Positions 53,922 to 62,636 of a stretch of 64,000 nt of DNA are shown one piece after another. Location of the stretch: NCBI GenBank assembly GCA_964565375.1, contig CAZMEV010000002.1, forward strand, positions 1 through 64,000, read 5' to 3'. Position 1 is the stretch's first letter. Every line of letters begins with the position of its first letter. This DNA is from SLAN01 sp964565375. GTDB taxonomy: Bacteria; Spirochaetota; Spirochaetia; DSM-27196; SKKC01. The notes under the pieces are model-generated. The model worked only from the letters and a program-made list of their open reading frames with translations. It was not told the origin of the DNA and searched no databases. The position numbers and the translations under genes were made by a program.

Positions 53922-54110
53922 GCCACCGCGTTGCCCGGATGCCGCCACCGCGNNNNNNNNNNNNNNNNNNNNNNNNNNNNNNNNNNNNNNNNNNNNNNNN
54001 NNNNNNNNNNNNNNNNNNNNNNNNNNNNNNNNNNNNNNNNNNNNNNNNNNNNCCGCCACCGCGTTGCCCGGATGCCGCCACCGCGCTCCCTGGATGCCGC
54101 CACCGGTGAG
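53922..54110. repeat. 22-bp tandem repeat array containing an assembly gap
   Basis: The unit CCGCCACCGCG plus TTGCCCGGATG has a period of 22. About 1.5 copies precede and 3 copies follow 100 N (53953-54052), the last ones diverging. It separates the convergent rhodopsin and amylase genes. Confidence 0.88.
53953..54052. other. Assembly gap of 100 N
   Basis: Exactly 100 undetermined bases inside the 22-bp repeat, 74 bases after the rhodopsin stop codon. Confidence 0.98.
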
Positions 54111-54141
54111 TTGCCCGGATACCGCGCCCGGTGCGTCGCCT

Positions 54142-55962
54142 TCAGCCTGCGAACACCGCTGCCTGACGCGGGCCCAGCGAAAAACCGATGAACACCCCGG
54201 ATTCAAACGTGAAAGACCCCGATCCGAATACCGCTTCGTGCGTGCTGTACGCGGGCCGCTTCGCGTCACCCGGCAGGGCGGCAAGAACCTCCGAAACATC
54301 AATCTCACCACGCCACTCAGAATCGCCGGCGTTAAAGAGGACCACCGCCCAGCTTTCCGGGTGGCTCCGCAGAAAGCCGTATACGCTTCCCCGCGCGATG
54401 AGCGTGTGATGGCTGCCCCGGCGGAGTGCTTCGCAGCGATGCCGAAGCGAAATAAGCTCGCGTATGTACTCAAGCAGATCCTCGTCGAACGATGAGCGAT
54501 CCTCCGGAAAGGTGCGGCGACACTCAGGGTCCGACCCGCCGGTCATGCCGATTTCGTCGCCGTAGTATATACAGGGAGCACCTTCGATCGTCATCTGAAA
54601 GGCGGTTGCAAGCCGGAACGCCGATTTGTCTTCAGAGACAACAGTGAGAAAGCGCGGCTCGTCGTGGCTCGAAAGAAGATTCAGCTGGGCCCGGGTGATC
54701 TCTTCGGGATAGCGGGTGCGAAGCTCCTCGAATTCCGCTTCGAACCTCTCCGCGTCGGCGGGTTCGAGCTTGTGCCCGCCGGGGGAATCGTGCTCGGGAT
54801 CAATGGTACGACCGCCGAAGAAGCGATAACACAGGCGATTGAATACGTAGTTCATGACTGCGTCGAACTGATCACCGGAGAGCCAGCGTTCAGCGTAGGT
54901 CCAGATTTCGCCCACAATGTAGGCGTCCGGATTTACCGCCTTAACCCGGCGCCGGAACTCGCGCCAGAACGCATCATCATCGATCTCTTCGGGCACATCC
55001 AGACGCCAGCCGTCGATTCCGCGCTGCACCCAGTACTCGGCAACCGAGAGCAGAAACTCCCGCACCGCCGGGGTGTCGGTGTTGAACTTCGGGAGCGCCG
55101 GGATATCCCACCATGCGTGATATCCGTAGCGATCCTTCGATCCTCCGTCCCTGATGGTAAGGCCGGTGTCATTCTCAAGACTCGCGGCATTCGGGTGATC
55201 GTCCGGCGCCCCGGCCTGGCCGCTCGCGGCATTCGGGTGATCGTCCGGCGCCCCGGCCTGGCTGCTCGCAGCATTCGGGTGATCGTCCGGCGCCCCGGCC
55301 TGGCTGCTCGCAGCATTCGGGTGATCGTCCGGCGCCCCGGCCTGGCTGCTCGAGTCGCCGGCCGGAGCGCTCGAGTCGCCGGTCTGACCGGCGCCTGTTG
55401 TCCCGGAGGCTTCCCCGTTTTCCTGCCCGGCGCCGCGCAGTTGTTCGCGATGGAGCCGCGGTTCGGGATAGGCGTCGGGGCCGACCCCCGGGGCAAGCGT
55501 TTCGTGATCAAAGTAGAACCAGTCGAGATAGGGCGAAGACGAACCGTTTTCCATTGTCTGCTGAAACTCGTAGAACCCGCGGGAGGAATGGTTGAACACC
55601 CCGTCGAGCACAACCTTAATTCCACGTTCATGTGCGGCGGCAAGCATCTCTTCGAATGCCTCGTCACCACCGAGAATCGGGTCAACACGGTAGTAATCCT
55701 GGGTATGATAGCGATGGTTCGATGCCGACTGAAATATGGGATTAAAGTAGATCGCGGTAATTCCGAGGCGTTTCAGGTAGTCCATGTTCTCGGCTACCCC
55801 GTAGAGATCTCCCCCCTTGTAGCCGAATCTTGTCGGCTCGGAGTCCCACGACTCAAGGCCTGAAGGCCGTCTGTGTTGCATGCGCTCACTGCGCGCAAAG
55901 CGCTCCGGAAAAATCTGATAAAAAACCGCGTCCTTGACCCACTCGGGTGTCCGTGCTTGCAT
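54142..55962 (-). CDS. GH13 alpha-amylase/neopullulanase-like enzyme
   Basis: A 606-residue glycoside hydrolase of family 13. The four conserved regions are DGVFNHSS (D120), GWRLDVPEE (nucleophile D322), VGEIW (acid/base E352) and LLSSHDEPR (D434). There is no signal peptide and no N-terminal CBM34 domain, so it is probably cytoplasmic and acts on maltodextrins or cyclodextrins. Between the first and second regions lies an unusual insert (about 171-265). It holds the 14-residue unit SSQAGAPDDHPNAA four times and should loop out of the barrel. AGGG precedes ATG 55962. Confidence 0.92.
   Translation of the reverse strand: MQARTPEWVKDAVFYQIFPERFARSERMQHRRPSGLESWDSEPTRFGYKGGDLYGVAENMDYLKRLGITAIYFNPIFQSASNHRYHTQDYYRVDPILGGDEAFEEMLAAAHERGIKVVLDGVFNHSSRGFYEFQQTMENGSSSPYLDWFYFDHETLAPGVGPDAYPEPRLHREQLRGAGQENGEASGTTGAGQTGDSSAPAGDSSSQAGAPDDHPNAASSQAGAPDDHPNAASSQAGAPDDHPNAASGQAGAPDDHPNAASLENDTGLTIRDGGSKDRYGYHAWWDIPALPKFNTDTPAVREFLLSVAEYWVQRGIDGWRLDVPEEIDDDAFWREFRRRVKAVNPDAYIVGEIWTYAERWLSGDQFDAVMNYVFNRLCYRFFGGRTIDPEHDSPGGHKLEPADAERFEAEFEELRTRYPEEITRAQLNLLSSHDEPRFLTVVSEDKSAFRLATAFQMTIEGAPCIYYGDEIGMTGGSDPECRRTFPEDRSSFDEDLLEYIRELISLRHRCEALRRGSHHTLIARGSVYGFLRSHPESWAVVLFNAGDSEWRGEIDVSEVLAALPGDAKRPAYSTHEAVFGSGSFTFESGVFIGFSLGPRQAAVFAG
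55184..55351. repeat. 42-bp in-frame tandem repeat inside the amylase gene
   Basis: Four copies begin at 55184, 55226, 55268 and 55310, each opening GCGGCATTCGGGTGATCG or GCAGCATTCGGGTGATCG. Forty-two bases keep the frame and encode 14 residues per copy. Confidence 0.93.
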
Positions 55963-56101
55963 AAGGCCCTAACCTGACACGCGAATACTTCCATTGACAA
56001 GATCGGAGGAACATGTGCGAGCGGTTCGCGACGCGATGGAAGGGCGGAAGTGCTATGTCCGGATTGTATGTTGATGGTTTCCCCATTGAGGCCCGCGTCT
56101 C

Positions 56102-56893
56102 ATGATACCGCTTTTATATGTCCTCGTTGTGAGTGCGGCGGCATTCGTGCAGGGAACGGTCGGCTTCGCATTCGCGCTGCTCACCGTTCCGCTGTTGAGC
56201 CTTGTCGTCACACCCGGGGCGGCTACCGCACTCGGCGCAACGCTCGGCACTGTGGTGGTAATCACCGGCGCAATCCTGCACCGGGATGAAATCCAGTGGG
56301 GCGGCATGCTCGCACTCACGGTGGTAGCCGTCGCGTTTCTCCCTGTCGGCGCGCTGTTCGTCGCGCGTGCGCCGGAGCCGATCGTTATCTCCCTGCTCGG
56401 GCTCGTAGCCCTTTCGGTCGGTCTCGATTCTCTGCAGAGGCTGTGGCGCTCGCGCAGGCGTGCAGCACACGCCGGTTCCTCTCCGGAGTCGCACCTACCG
56501 GACACGAAGCACTCGCGTCAGAAACGACGGCAGGGGCTGCTCGGAACAGCTGCCGCGGCGCTGTCCGGCGCCTTCGGAGGTGCATTCGCGACTCCCGGTC
56601 CACCGATGGTTGCATACCTCTACGCAACGACATCCGATCGCCGCCTGGCCAAAGCAAACCTGCAGGCGTTCTTTATTCTGATATCCCTGCTCACCGTTGC
56701 AACCCAGGTCGTCGTCGGCAACCTTACGACGGATCTGCTTCCCTTCGCACTGCTTACCGCGCCCCCGGTTGCCCTTTCGACCGCCCTCGGCGTATACGTC
56801 TCGCGGCGCCTCAATACAATGCGGCTGCGGCTGGCCACCGACCTCGCGCTTGTCGGCCTCGGGATTGCGCTCATAATTCGTGCCGCCGGTTGA
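56102..56893 (+). CDS. TauE/SafE-family anion exporter
   Basis: A 263-residue membrane protein with about eight helices in two halves. FVQGTVGFAFALLTVPLLSL and the second-half GAFGGAFATPGPPMVAYLYA are the paired family motifs. A basic cytoplasmic loop (SRRRAAHAGSSPES) lies between the halves. Members move sulfite, sulfoacetate or other organic anions. GAGG precedes ATG 56102 by nine bases. The proximity to cysM, osmC and metZ may be meaningful but is 3 kb away. Confidence 0.88.
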   Translation: MIPLLYVLVVSAAAFVQGTVGFAFALLTVPLLSLVVTPGAATALGATLGTVVVITGAILHRDEIQWGGMLALTVVAVAFLPVGALFVARAPEPIVISLLGLVALSVGLDSLQRLWRSRRRAAHAGSSPESHLPDTKHSRQKRRQGLLGTAAAALSGAFGGAFATPGPPMVAYLYATTSDRRLAKANLQAFFILISLLTVATQVVVGNLTTDLLPFALLTAPPVALSTALGVYVSRRLNTMRLRLATDLALVGLGIALIIRAAG

Positions 56894-56983
56894 ACGCTCT
56901 TCGGCTTTATGCGGTTACCGGCTCGCCGCGCGGCACGGGCGCGGTAGCGGCGGGCAGCTCCTGTCTGCTACACTCGCGAGCCT

Positions 56984-57904
56984 ATGGCGAAATGGATTGG
57001 AGCGCACGTAAGCGCATCCGGCGGCGTATATAACGCCCCGATTAACGCGCGGGAAATACAGGCTACCGCCGTTGGCATGTTTACCAAAAACCAGATGCAG
57101 TGGAAGGCGAAAGCGTACACACAGAAAGTCATTGACCGCTTTCACGAAGAACTTGCAGCCGGAGGCTATACCGGAGCGCAGGTCCTGCCCCATGCAACGT
57201 ATCTCATTAATCTTGGATCACCCGCCGATGAAACGCGGGATAAATCGATCGCTGCAATTACCGATGAACTCACCCGCTGCGAGCAGCTCGGTGTGCCCTA
57301 TCTGAACTTCCATCCAGGAAGCTCGAAGGGAGAAATCGGGCACGAGGAGTGTCTTGACCGTATTGCCGACGGAATGAACCAGGCCTTATCGGATACCGAA
57401 TCGGCTGTTCTCGTACTTGAAAACACCGCCGGTGCCGGAAGCACGAAGGGACGGACCGTGGAGGAACTCGCTGCAATTATGGAGCGGGTAACAGACACAT
57501 CGCGTGTCGGTATCTGCATTGATACATGTCACGCCTTTGCAGCCGGTCACCCGATACATACCGAAGACGGCTGGAATGCACTTCTCGAAGAAATCGACCG
57601 CCGTATCGGGCTTCGCTACCTTGTAGGCCTGCATCTAAACGATTCAAAGACCGAGTTCGAAAGCAACAAGGACCGTCATGCGCCGATCGGCGCCGGCCAC
57701 ATCGGGCTCGAGGGGTTCGTTCATATTGTGCGTGACAGCCGCAGTGACGACATGCCCATGATCCTCGAAACGCCACAACCGGAAAAATGGGCGGATGAAA
57801 TCAGGCTGCTTACCGCGATCGCCGAGGGAACGCCCCCGGAGGAAGCAATTGCAACGGTAGAGGGTCGCGCCGGAAGGCCTGAAACCGGGCAGTCCCGTCA
57901 ATGA
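56984..57904 (+). CDS. nfo: Endonuclease IV
   Basis: A 306-residue TIM-barrel AP endonuclease that cuts DNA at abasic sites. IGAHVSASGGVYNAP at the N-terminus, FHPGSSKG, VLENTAGAGSTKG, GICIDTCHAFAAG, LHLNDSK and HAPIGAGHIG supply the zinc ligands (His, Glu, Asp) expected for Nfo. The length is slightly above the usual 280 because of a C-terminal tail. Its stop overlaps the acetyltransferase start by four bases. Confidence 0.95.
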   Translation: MAKWIGAHVSASGGVYNAPINAREIQATAVGMFTKNQMQWKAKAYTQKVIDRFHEELAAGGYTGAQVLPHATYLINLGSPADETRDKSIAAITDELTRCEQLGVPYLNFHPGSSKGEIGHEECLDRIADGMNQALSDTESAVLVLENTAGAGSTKGRTVEELAAIMERVTDTSRVGICIDTCHAFAAGHPIHTEDGWNALLEEIDRRIGLRYLVGLHLNDSKTEFESNKDRHAPIGAGHIGLEGFVHIVRDSRSDDMPMILETPQPEKWADEIRLLTAIAEGTPPEEAIATVEGRAGRPETGQSRQ

Positions 57905-58674
57905 CCTCCTTTGAAATATCCGACCGGTCGGTCATCGAATCGGTACTCCGCCGGGATGTCGGGCGGCACATCTACGAACTCGGCGACCTCGACGACTTCT
58001 TCTGGCCGTACACGCGCTGGTACGGAACCGGCACGCCGGATGCTCCCGAAGCTGTGATACTCGAATACCGGGGAGGAGAGACTCCCGCCGTCCTTGCGCT
58101 CTCTTCGCGGACGCAGGCGCTGTCCCGGCTGCTGCACGAAATCTCCGATGCGTTGCCGGACCGCTTCTTCATGCACGTTAGCCCCGCCTGTTGTGACTCG
58201 CTTGGAAACAGTCGCGAACGAACCTTTCGCGGCAGACAGCTGAAGATGGTGCTCAAGCAGATGCCACCCCGGTCCACCGGGATACCGGCGGTTGCACTCG
58301 ACCCACAGAACCTGGAGGAACTGTCCGAGCTTTACGCTGTGAGTTATCCAGATAACTGGTTCGACCCGCGCATGCTTGAGACCGGCTTTTACTTCGGGAT
58401 CCGCCGTAACGCGCGTCTGGTGAGCGTCGCGGGCGTTCACGCCGTTTCCCCTTCGTACGGGGTCGCGGCTATCGGCAACGTGGCAACGCATCCTGACTAT
58501 CGCAACCACGGACTTGGACGCTGTGCCACGCAGGCGCTTATTCAGGCACTTGCAACGACCGTTGATAATATCGGGTTGAACGTGAGCGCCCACAATCCTG
58601 CAGCCATCCGCGCCTACAACGGGCTCGGCTTCCACACGGTATGTGAGTTCGAAGAATGGCAAATAAGCCGTTAA
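57901..58674 (+). CDS. GNAT-family acetyltransferase
   Basis: A 257-residue protein. The C-terminal GNAT domain has the acetyl-CoA loop in IGNVATHPDYRNHGLGRCA (RNHGLG), followed by NVSAHNPAAIRAYNGLGF. The N-terminal 120 residues are an unrecognised domain, as in other two-domain GNATs. The start overlaps nfo (ATGA), so the two are coupled. Its 3' end overlaps the convergent thioredoxin-like gene by four bases. The acceptor is unknown. Confidence 0.85.
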   Translation: MTSFEISDRSVIESVLRRDVGRHIYELGDLDDFFWPYTRWYGTGTPDAPEAVILEYRGGETPAVLALSSRTQALSRLLHEISDALPDRFFMHVSPACCDSLGNSRERTFRGRQLKMVLKQMPPRSTGIPAVALDPQNLEELSELYAVSYPDNWFDPRMLETGFYFGIRRNARLVSVAGVHAVSPSYGVAAIGNVATHPDYRNHGLGRCATQALIQALATTVDNIGLNVSAHNPAAIRAYNGLGFHTVCEFEEWQISR

Positions 58675-58997
58675 GCACCTATACCCCGTTGCTTCAATTC
58701 AGCGAGCAGGCGCCTGCGACTGAGCGGGCCACGGCTGACGGTTGTTGACGCGTCGTCTCGAATGACCAGTGTTGTCGGAACAGCGGTAATGCGAAAGCGC
58801 TCGGCAAGTTCAGGAAGCTCATCGGTATCTATAATGACCGGGCGCACCGACTCGCCGAGGTGCGAGACCACGTCCTGGAACACGGGCTCGAATACCTCGC
58901 ACGATCCGCACCACCCGGCGGTAAACAAGGCGAGGACCGGCACGCCACCCTCGAGCGCGCTCTGAACATCAGCCTCAAAAAATTCCGACTCTCTCAT
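58671..58997 (-). CDS. Thioredoxin-like protein with CGSC active site
   Basis: A 108-residue thioredoxin fold. The active site is TAGWCGSC (C30, C33), with serine in place of the usual proline. The cis-proline loop RITAVPTTLVI is intact. The CGSC variant is expected to change redox potential compared with CGPC thioredoxin. There is no signal peptide, so it is cytoplasmic. It stands alone between convergent and tandem neighbours, with no reductase nearby. Confidence 0.88.
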   Translation of the reverse strand: MRESEFFEADVQSALEGGVPVLALFTAGWCGSCEVFEPVFQDVVSHLGESVRPVIIDTDELPELAERFRITAVPTTLVIRDDASTTVSRGPLSRRRLLAELKQRGIGA

Positions 58998-59025
58998 ACG
59001 CGTCTATCCGAAATGCCCCGTTACG

Positions 59026-59793
59026 CTACTCGCTATATACCATTTTCCGGACCATACCACCGTCGACTACAAGATTCTCCGCCGTTATGAAGCCGGCATC
59101 CGGCGATATGAGAAAGGCCACAGCTGCCCCTATGTCGCTTCCCATGCCAACTCGACCTGCCGCGTGCTGGCTGTGGTCCTGCTCGCGGAGCGTGACATGG
59201 TGTGCCTCGGATTGCGGACGAAGGTGGCTGACTTCAATCCACCCGGGACTGATAGAGTTAACACGGACATCCGGGCCAAGGCTCATCGCAAGGGCATGGG
59301 TCAGCGAAAGAATGCCTCCCTTACTCGCCGCATACGGCTCGCCGTTCGGCTCGGACTGAAGCGCACGCGTACTCGCGATATTCACGATACTTCCCTTCGA
59401 TGCCCGAAGATGCGCAACAGCGTGCTTGCTCATTACGAAGGCTCCGGTGAGGTTGGTGTCCACCACAGCACGCCAGGACTCGAGCGAAAGTTCCTCAACC
59501 GGCCCGTGCGACGGTTTGGCAATACCGGCGTTATTCACGAGCGCGTCGAGCCTGCCGAACCGCTCCACAATCTCATGTATACAGGCGGATGCTTCAGACT
59601 CTTCGCGTACGTCGACCTTGTGAAAGACGACCGGCACTTCACCGGCGAGCACCTCGGCGGCATCTTCTCCGGCGTCGGCATCCTTATCGCTGATTGTTAC
59701 CTGCCAGCCCTTCGTAGTGAGCCAATGGGCAACGGCGAATCCGACGCCCCGGGCGGCGCCGGTGATATGAACTACGGGTCGGTCGTGCTGCAT
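59026..59793 (-). CDS. Short-chain dehydrogenase/reductase
   Basis: A 255-residue classical SDR. The cofactor loop TGAARGVGFAVAHWL, NNAGIAKP, the catalytic serine region SIVNIASTRALQ and YAASKGG (Tyr and Lys) are all present. The helical end ASFITAENLVVDGG-like segment is typical. ATG 59793 follows AGGGAGAG and is preferred over an in-frame start at 59817 that would overlap the EamA gene. It is co-transcribed with that transporter (20 bases). The substrate is unknown. Confidence 0.9.
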   Translation of the reverse strand: MQHDRPVVHITGAARGVGFAVAHWLTTKGWQVTISDKDADAGEDAAEVLAGEVPVVFHKVDVREESEASACIHEIVERFGRLDALVNNAGIAKPSHGPVEELSLESWRAVVDTNLTGAFVMSKHAVAHLRASKGSIVNIASTRALQSEPNGEPYAASKGGILSLTHALAMSLGPDVRVNSISPGWIEVSHLRPQSEAHHVTLREQDHSQHAAGRVGMGSDIGAAVAFLISPDAGFITAENLVVDGGMVRKMVYSE

Positions 59794-59813
59794 GTATCCG
59801 CTCTCCCTGCGGA

Positions 59814-60773
59814 TCAAGCATAGGTCTGCTGAGCGTTTACCGCAAGGCGTCGTCTGTATCTCGAGAACGCAAACGCAACACCGGCGGCAACAACCACTGC
59901 CCCCGCAACCTCCGAGAGCAGTACCGGCGTGCCGAGCACCACTGCCTGCATTACAAGCGTGGCCGGCGGGGAGAAGTAGAATAAGCTCGATGTTTCGGCA
60001 GCGCTGCTTCTGCTGAGCACCGCCCAGAGCAGCGCGTAGGCGGCAAGCGAGGGAATATACGTTACCCAGGCCATAGCCGCGATAAAGCCCGCGTTAACCT
60101 GTACCGGGGCTGGGCGCACAACGAGCATAATCAGTCCGGCGGCTGCGCAGGCGCCAATTGACTGTACGAGCAGTGATTCCGCAGGGCGCAGTTCCGGTTC
60201 CCTGCGCCCTGAGCTTCTCGAGGAGCTTCTCGAGGAGCTTCTCGAAGAAGCCCGTTCGAGTATGACACTTGTGGTCATGGCAACAACCGAAATGACCGGA
60301 ATAAGGTGGGCGGCAAGCGAGCCGCCGGCCGAAATCCCGTCCTGCACGGTTAATGCAACGCCGGCAAACGCTATCAGGAGCCCGGTCCAGACCCGGGGGT
60401 TGTTCGGCTCGCCAATGATAATCGGGGCGACAGCCGCGGTAAGAAGGGGTTGCGCGGCGTTAATGAGCGAGTTCGCGCCCGGTGACACACCGTACCGCTG
60501 CGCCTCGATAACCGCGTATAACCACACCGTATGGGCTATTACACCGACAAGCGCCGCCCGTATGAGCCCTTTCCTGCGAGCTCTACACCAGGAGCGCGGA
60601 TTCCACGTTCCACGGCGGAGTACCAGCATTGGTATCGCCAGCGAGACAGTCGCTGCAAGATACCTCCAGAAAAGAATGACGGAGGTGTGTGCCTGTGGGT
60701 ACAGATAGTCGGCTGCGATGAAGCCACTGCTCCAGGCCAGAACGAACAGCACTTTATACAATCGAAGCTGCAT
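59814..60773 (-). CDS. EamA/DMT-family transporter
   Basis: A 319-residue, about ten-helix transporter with two EamA halves: LAWSSGFIAADYLYPQAHTS and FLYFSPPATL-like SLFYFSPPATLVMQAVVLG are family landmarks. A short serine/arginine repeat (RASSRSSSRSSSRSSGRR), encoded by a 12-bp DNA repeat with CTTCTCGAGGAG, sits in the loop near residue 180. It is divergent from the LysR gene, which may control it together with the SDR. The substrate is unknown. Confidence 0.88.
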   Translation of the reverse strand: MQLRLYKVLFVLAWSSGFIAADYLYPQAHTSVILFWRYLAATVSLAIPMLVLRRGTWNPRSWCRARRKGLIRAALVGVIAHTVWLYAVIEAQRYGVSPGANSLINAAQPLLTAAVAPIIIGEPNNPRVWTGLLIAFAGVALTVQDGISAGGSLAAHLIPVISVVAMTTSVILERASSRSSSRSSSRSSGRREPELRPAESLLVQSIGACAAAGLIMLVVRPAPVQVNAGFIAAMAWVTYIPSLAAYALLWAVLSRSSAAETSSLFYFSPPATLVMQAVVLGTPVLLSEVAGAVVVAAGVAFAFSRYRRRLAVNAQQTYA

Positions 60774-60870
60774 CCCCGGCTCCTTTCTCCTTCCGGATTG
60801 CCGTATGGGTTGAACGTACCAGCGACACGCCTATATCGAATAATGATTTATAATGCTATCCTGTATCACC
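60774..60870. promoter_or_regulatory. Divergent control region of LysR and EamA-SDR genes
   Basis: TTGAAC (60810-60815) with TATATC (60832-60837) 16 bases on, and a second TATAAT (60849-60854), both point toward the LysR gene. The TATAAT overlaps the upstream candidate ATG at 60853, which favours ATG 60871. The AT-rich 60832-60856 is a plausible LysR binding area. Confidence 0.4.
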
Positions 60871-61803
60871 ATGAATGATGGGTTCCCCCTTGAAACGCAG
60901 TCGTTACGGATTTTCGTGGCTGTCGCGGAGACCGGGTCCGTCTCTCAAGCGGCCCGTCGACTTAACTACGTTCAGCCGAACGTTTCGGCCAGGATACGCG
61001 GGCTTGAACGCGAAGTCGGCGCACGCCTGTTCGAACGAGGAAGCCGCGGTATGGAACTCACTCCTGCAGGCCGCAGCCTGCTCGGCTACGCGAGGCCTGC
61101 CCTGGCACTCATAGCCCAGGCAAGGCGGGTCATACGCGATACCGAAACTCCCGCCGGGGTACTCCGCATAGGAAGCACCGATACATTTGCATCCACAACG
61201 CTTGCACCATTGATTTCGGGATTTATGGAGCACTATCCGGAGATAAGTGTTCAAATTGAAACCGCTACCAGCAGACGTCTGCATGCACAGCTGCGCGACC
61301 ATGAACTCGATGCAGCAATTGTCGAAGAGAACAGTGAGGACAGCGATATCTTTTTCTACAAGCTTCGTGAGGAATCACTCGTGCTCGTCGGCCGACACAA
61401 CGACACATCCGGGCAGCAGGCACTCAATGCCCCGTTCATCGGTTTTCCGGATCACTGCCCCTATAAACAGGCGCTGTTCGAGTGGCTTGATGAGCACAGG
61501 CATTCGCGTGAATGCTCGCTGGAGATAAGCGGGCTCGAGGCAATGGTTGCCAGTGTGTCGGCGGGACTCGGCATAACCGTGCTACCGGAGTCGGTAGCAC
61601 GAAACTACGGGGACCGCCTGCGTCTGCTGGAGCACCCCCGGTTCACGGGCACTATCGGATTGTACACCGCATGCCTGACACAGGCACGAACCCTGCCTGC
61701 GATCGAGGCATTCATGGACCACACAGCGGAGTTCTTCGATCAGGCAGGGTCTGCCGGTACCATGGAGGGTGGCCACCGGGAAAGCTATGCGGGTTCACCG
61801 TAA
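60871..61803 (+). CDS. LysR-family transcriptional regulator
   Basis: A 310-residue regulator. The N-terminal winged helix-turn-helix has TGSVSQAARRLNYVQPNVSARIRGLER and LFERGSRGMELTPAG. A periplasmic-binding-like effector domain follows (VLRIGSTDTFASTTLAPLI, GFPDHCPYK, MVASVSAGLGITVLPESV). ATG 60871 is chosen; 60853 would add six residues. Divergent placement suggests control of the EamA-SDR pair. The effector is unknown. A 40-bp repeat array begins two bases after the stop. Confidence 0.9.
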   Translation: MNDGFPLETQSLRIFVAVAETGSVSQAARRLNYVQPNVSARIRGLEREVGARLFERGSRGMELTPAGRSLLGYARPALALIAQARRVIRDTETPAGVLRIGSTDTFASTTLAPLISGFMEHYPEISVQIETATSRRLHAQLRDHELDAAIVEENSEDSDIFFYKLREESLVLVGRHNDTSGQQALNAPFIGFPDHCPYKQALFEWLDEHRHSRECSLEISGLEAMVASVSAGLGITVLPESVARNYGDRLRLLEHPRFTGTIGLYTACLTQARTLPAIEAFMDHTAEFFDQAGSAGTMEGGHRESYAGSP

Positions 61804-61804
61804 G

Positions 61805-61937
61805 GCGCGGCGGGCTCTGCCGGTCACACGTATGTCAAACCGATGCGCGGCGGGCTCTGCCGGTCACACGTATGTCAAACCGATGCGCGGCGGGCTCTGC
61901 CGGTCACACGTATGTCAAACCGATGCGCGGTGGGAGC
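61805..61937. repeat. 40-bp tandem repeat overlapping a gene end
   Basis: Three perfect copies occupy 61805-61844, 61845-61884 and 61885-61924, each opening GCGCGGCGGGCTCTGCCGGT. A diverged partial fourth follows. The last full copy contains the stop codon (61915-61917) of the minus-strand acyltransferase. Confidence 0.93.
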
Positions 61938-62604
61938 GGCGTTGGCGATAGGCCCGTCCGAGGCGTTCAGCTTCTTCGGTAGCCCTGTTCGTCGCGTCAT
62001 TGAGTTTCTCAAGCAGTTCCTCGATTCGGGTTCGGAAATCGGCCGGAATCTCTATGGGATCGCCGAGAACAAGATGCAACCGGCTGCCCGGTAATGGAAT
62101 CTGGTAATTGTCCCACCGCCGCCGGATGGGAATTGCATGGCTGAAGTATGCTCCAATGGGAACGATAAGCGCGTTACTGCGCCCGGCAATATGAATAATG
62201 CCTGGTTTTCCGATACGTGCGGGGCCAAAGGGACCATCCATGGCTATCATACCGTCATGCCCTTCTTTCACAAATTTGATAAACGCAGGAACACTCCGGC
62301 TGCGCCCCGTACCAGGACGGCCGCTTTTGACCCGAAAATCAGTGATACCGAAATGCCGCAGTACTCCCGCGAGAATGTCCCCCCGGAACGAATCGTCAAC
62401 GAGTCCTCCGCTGTCGCGCCGTCGGTACCAGTACATACCGATTACCGAGAACTCATGCCAGATGGCGAACATAACCCGGTAGCCCTGGCGGTGATAGGCG
62501 CGGACTGAAGAAATCGGATTATCGACAATCCGGATAGTCGACCCCACCATCCGGTATATGGCTATGAACAGCAGTTGCAGTACCCGTAAGACGATGCCTT
62601 TCAT
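61915..62604 (-). CDS. DUF374-type lysophospholipid acyltransferase
   Basis: A 229-residue membrane-associated acyltransferase of the DUF374 (PF04028) group. FAIWHEFSVIGMYWYRRR supplies the catalytic-type histidine, DSFRGDILAGVLRHFG follows, and MIAMDGPFGPARIGKPGIIHIA is the diagnostic DGPxGP segment. One N-terminal hydrophobic stretch anchors it. In some bacteria relatives add acyl chains to lipid A or phospholipids. The C-terminus is very basic (RQRRSHRASV), and its last codons and stop lie in a tandem repeat, so the natural end may have been altered. Confidence 0.85.
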   Translation of the reverse strand: MKGIVLRVLQLLFIAIYRMVGSTIRIVDNPISSVRAYHRQGYRVMFAIWHEFSVIGMYWYRRRDSGGLVDDSFRGDILAGVLRHFGITDFRVKSGRPGTGRSRSVPAFIKFVKEGHDGMIAMDGPFGPARIGKPGIIHIAGRSNALIVPIGAYFSHAIPIRRRWDNYQIPLPGSRLHLVLGDPIEIPADFRTRIEELLEKLNDATNRATEEAERLGRAYRQRRSHRASV

Positions 62605-62636
62605 GCGATATCTATCATAGTACCCTTGTCGTAAAT

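Noticed and set aside
60853..60870. Earlier ATG for the LysR gene
   Set aside because: It overlaps a TATAAT element, and the family's conserved N-terminus begins well after the second ATG.
61805..61937. CRISPR-like array
   Set aside because: The copies are contiguous with no unique spacers, and no cas genes occur in the window; the same holds for all other arrays here.
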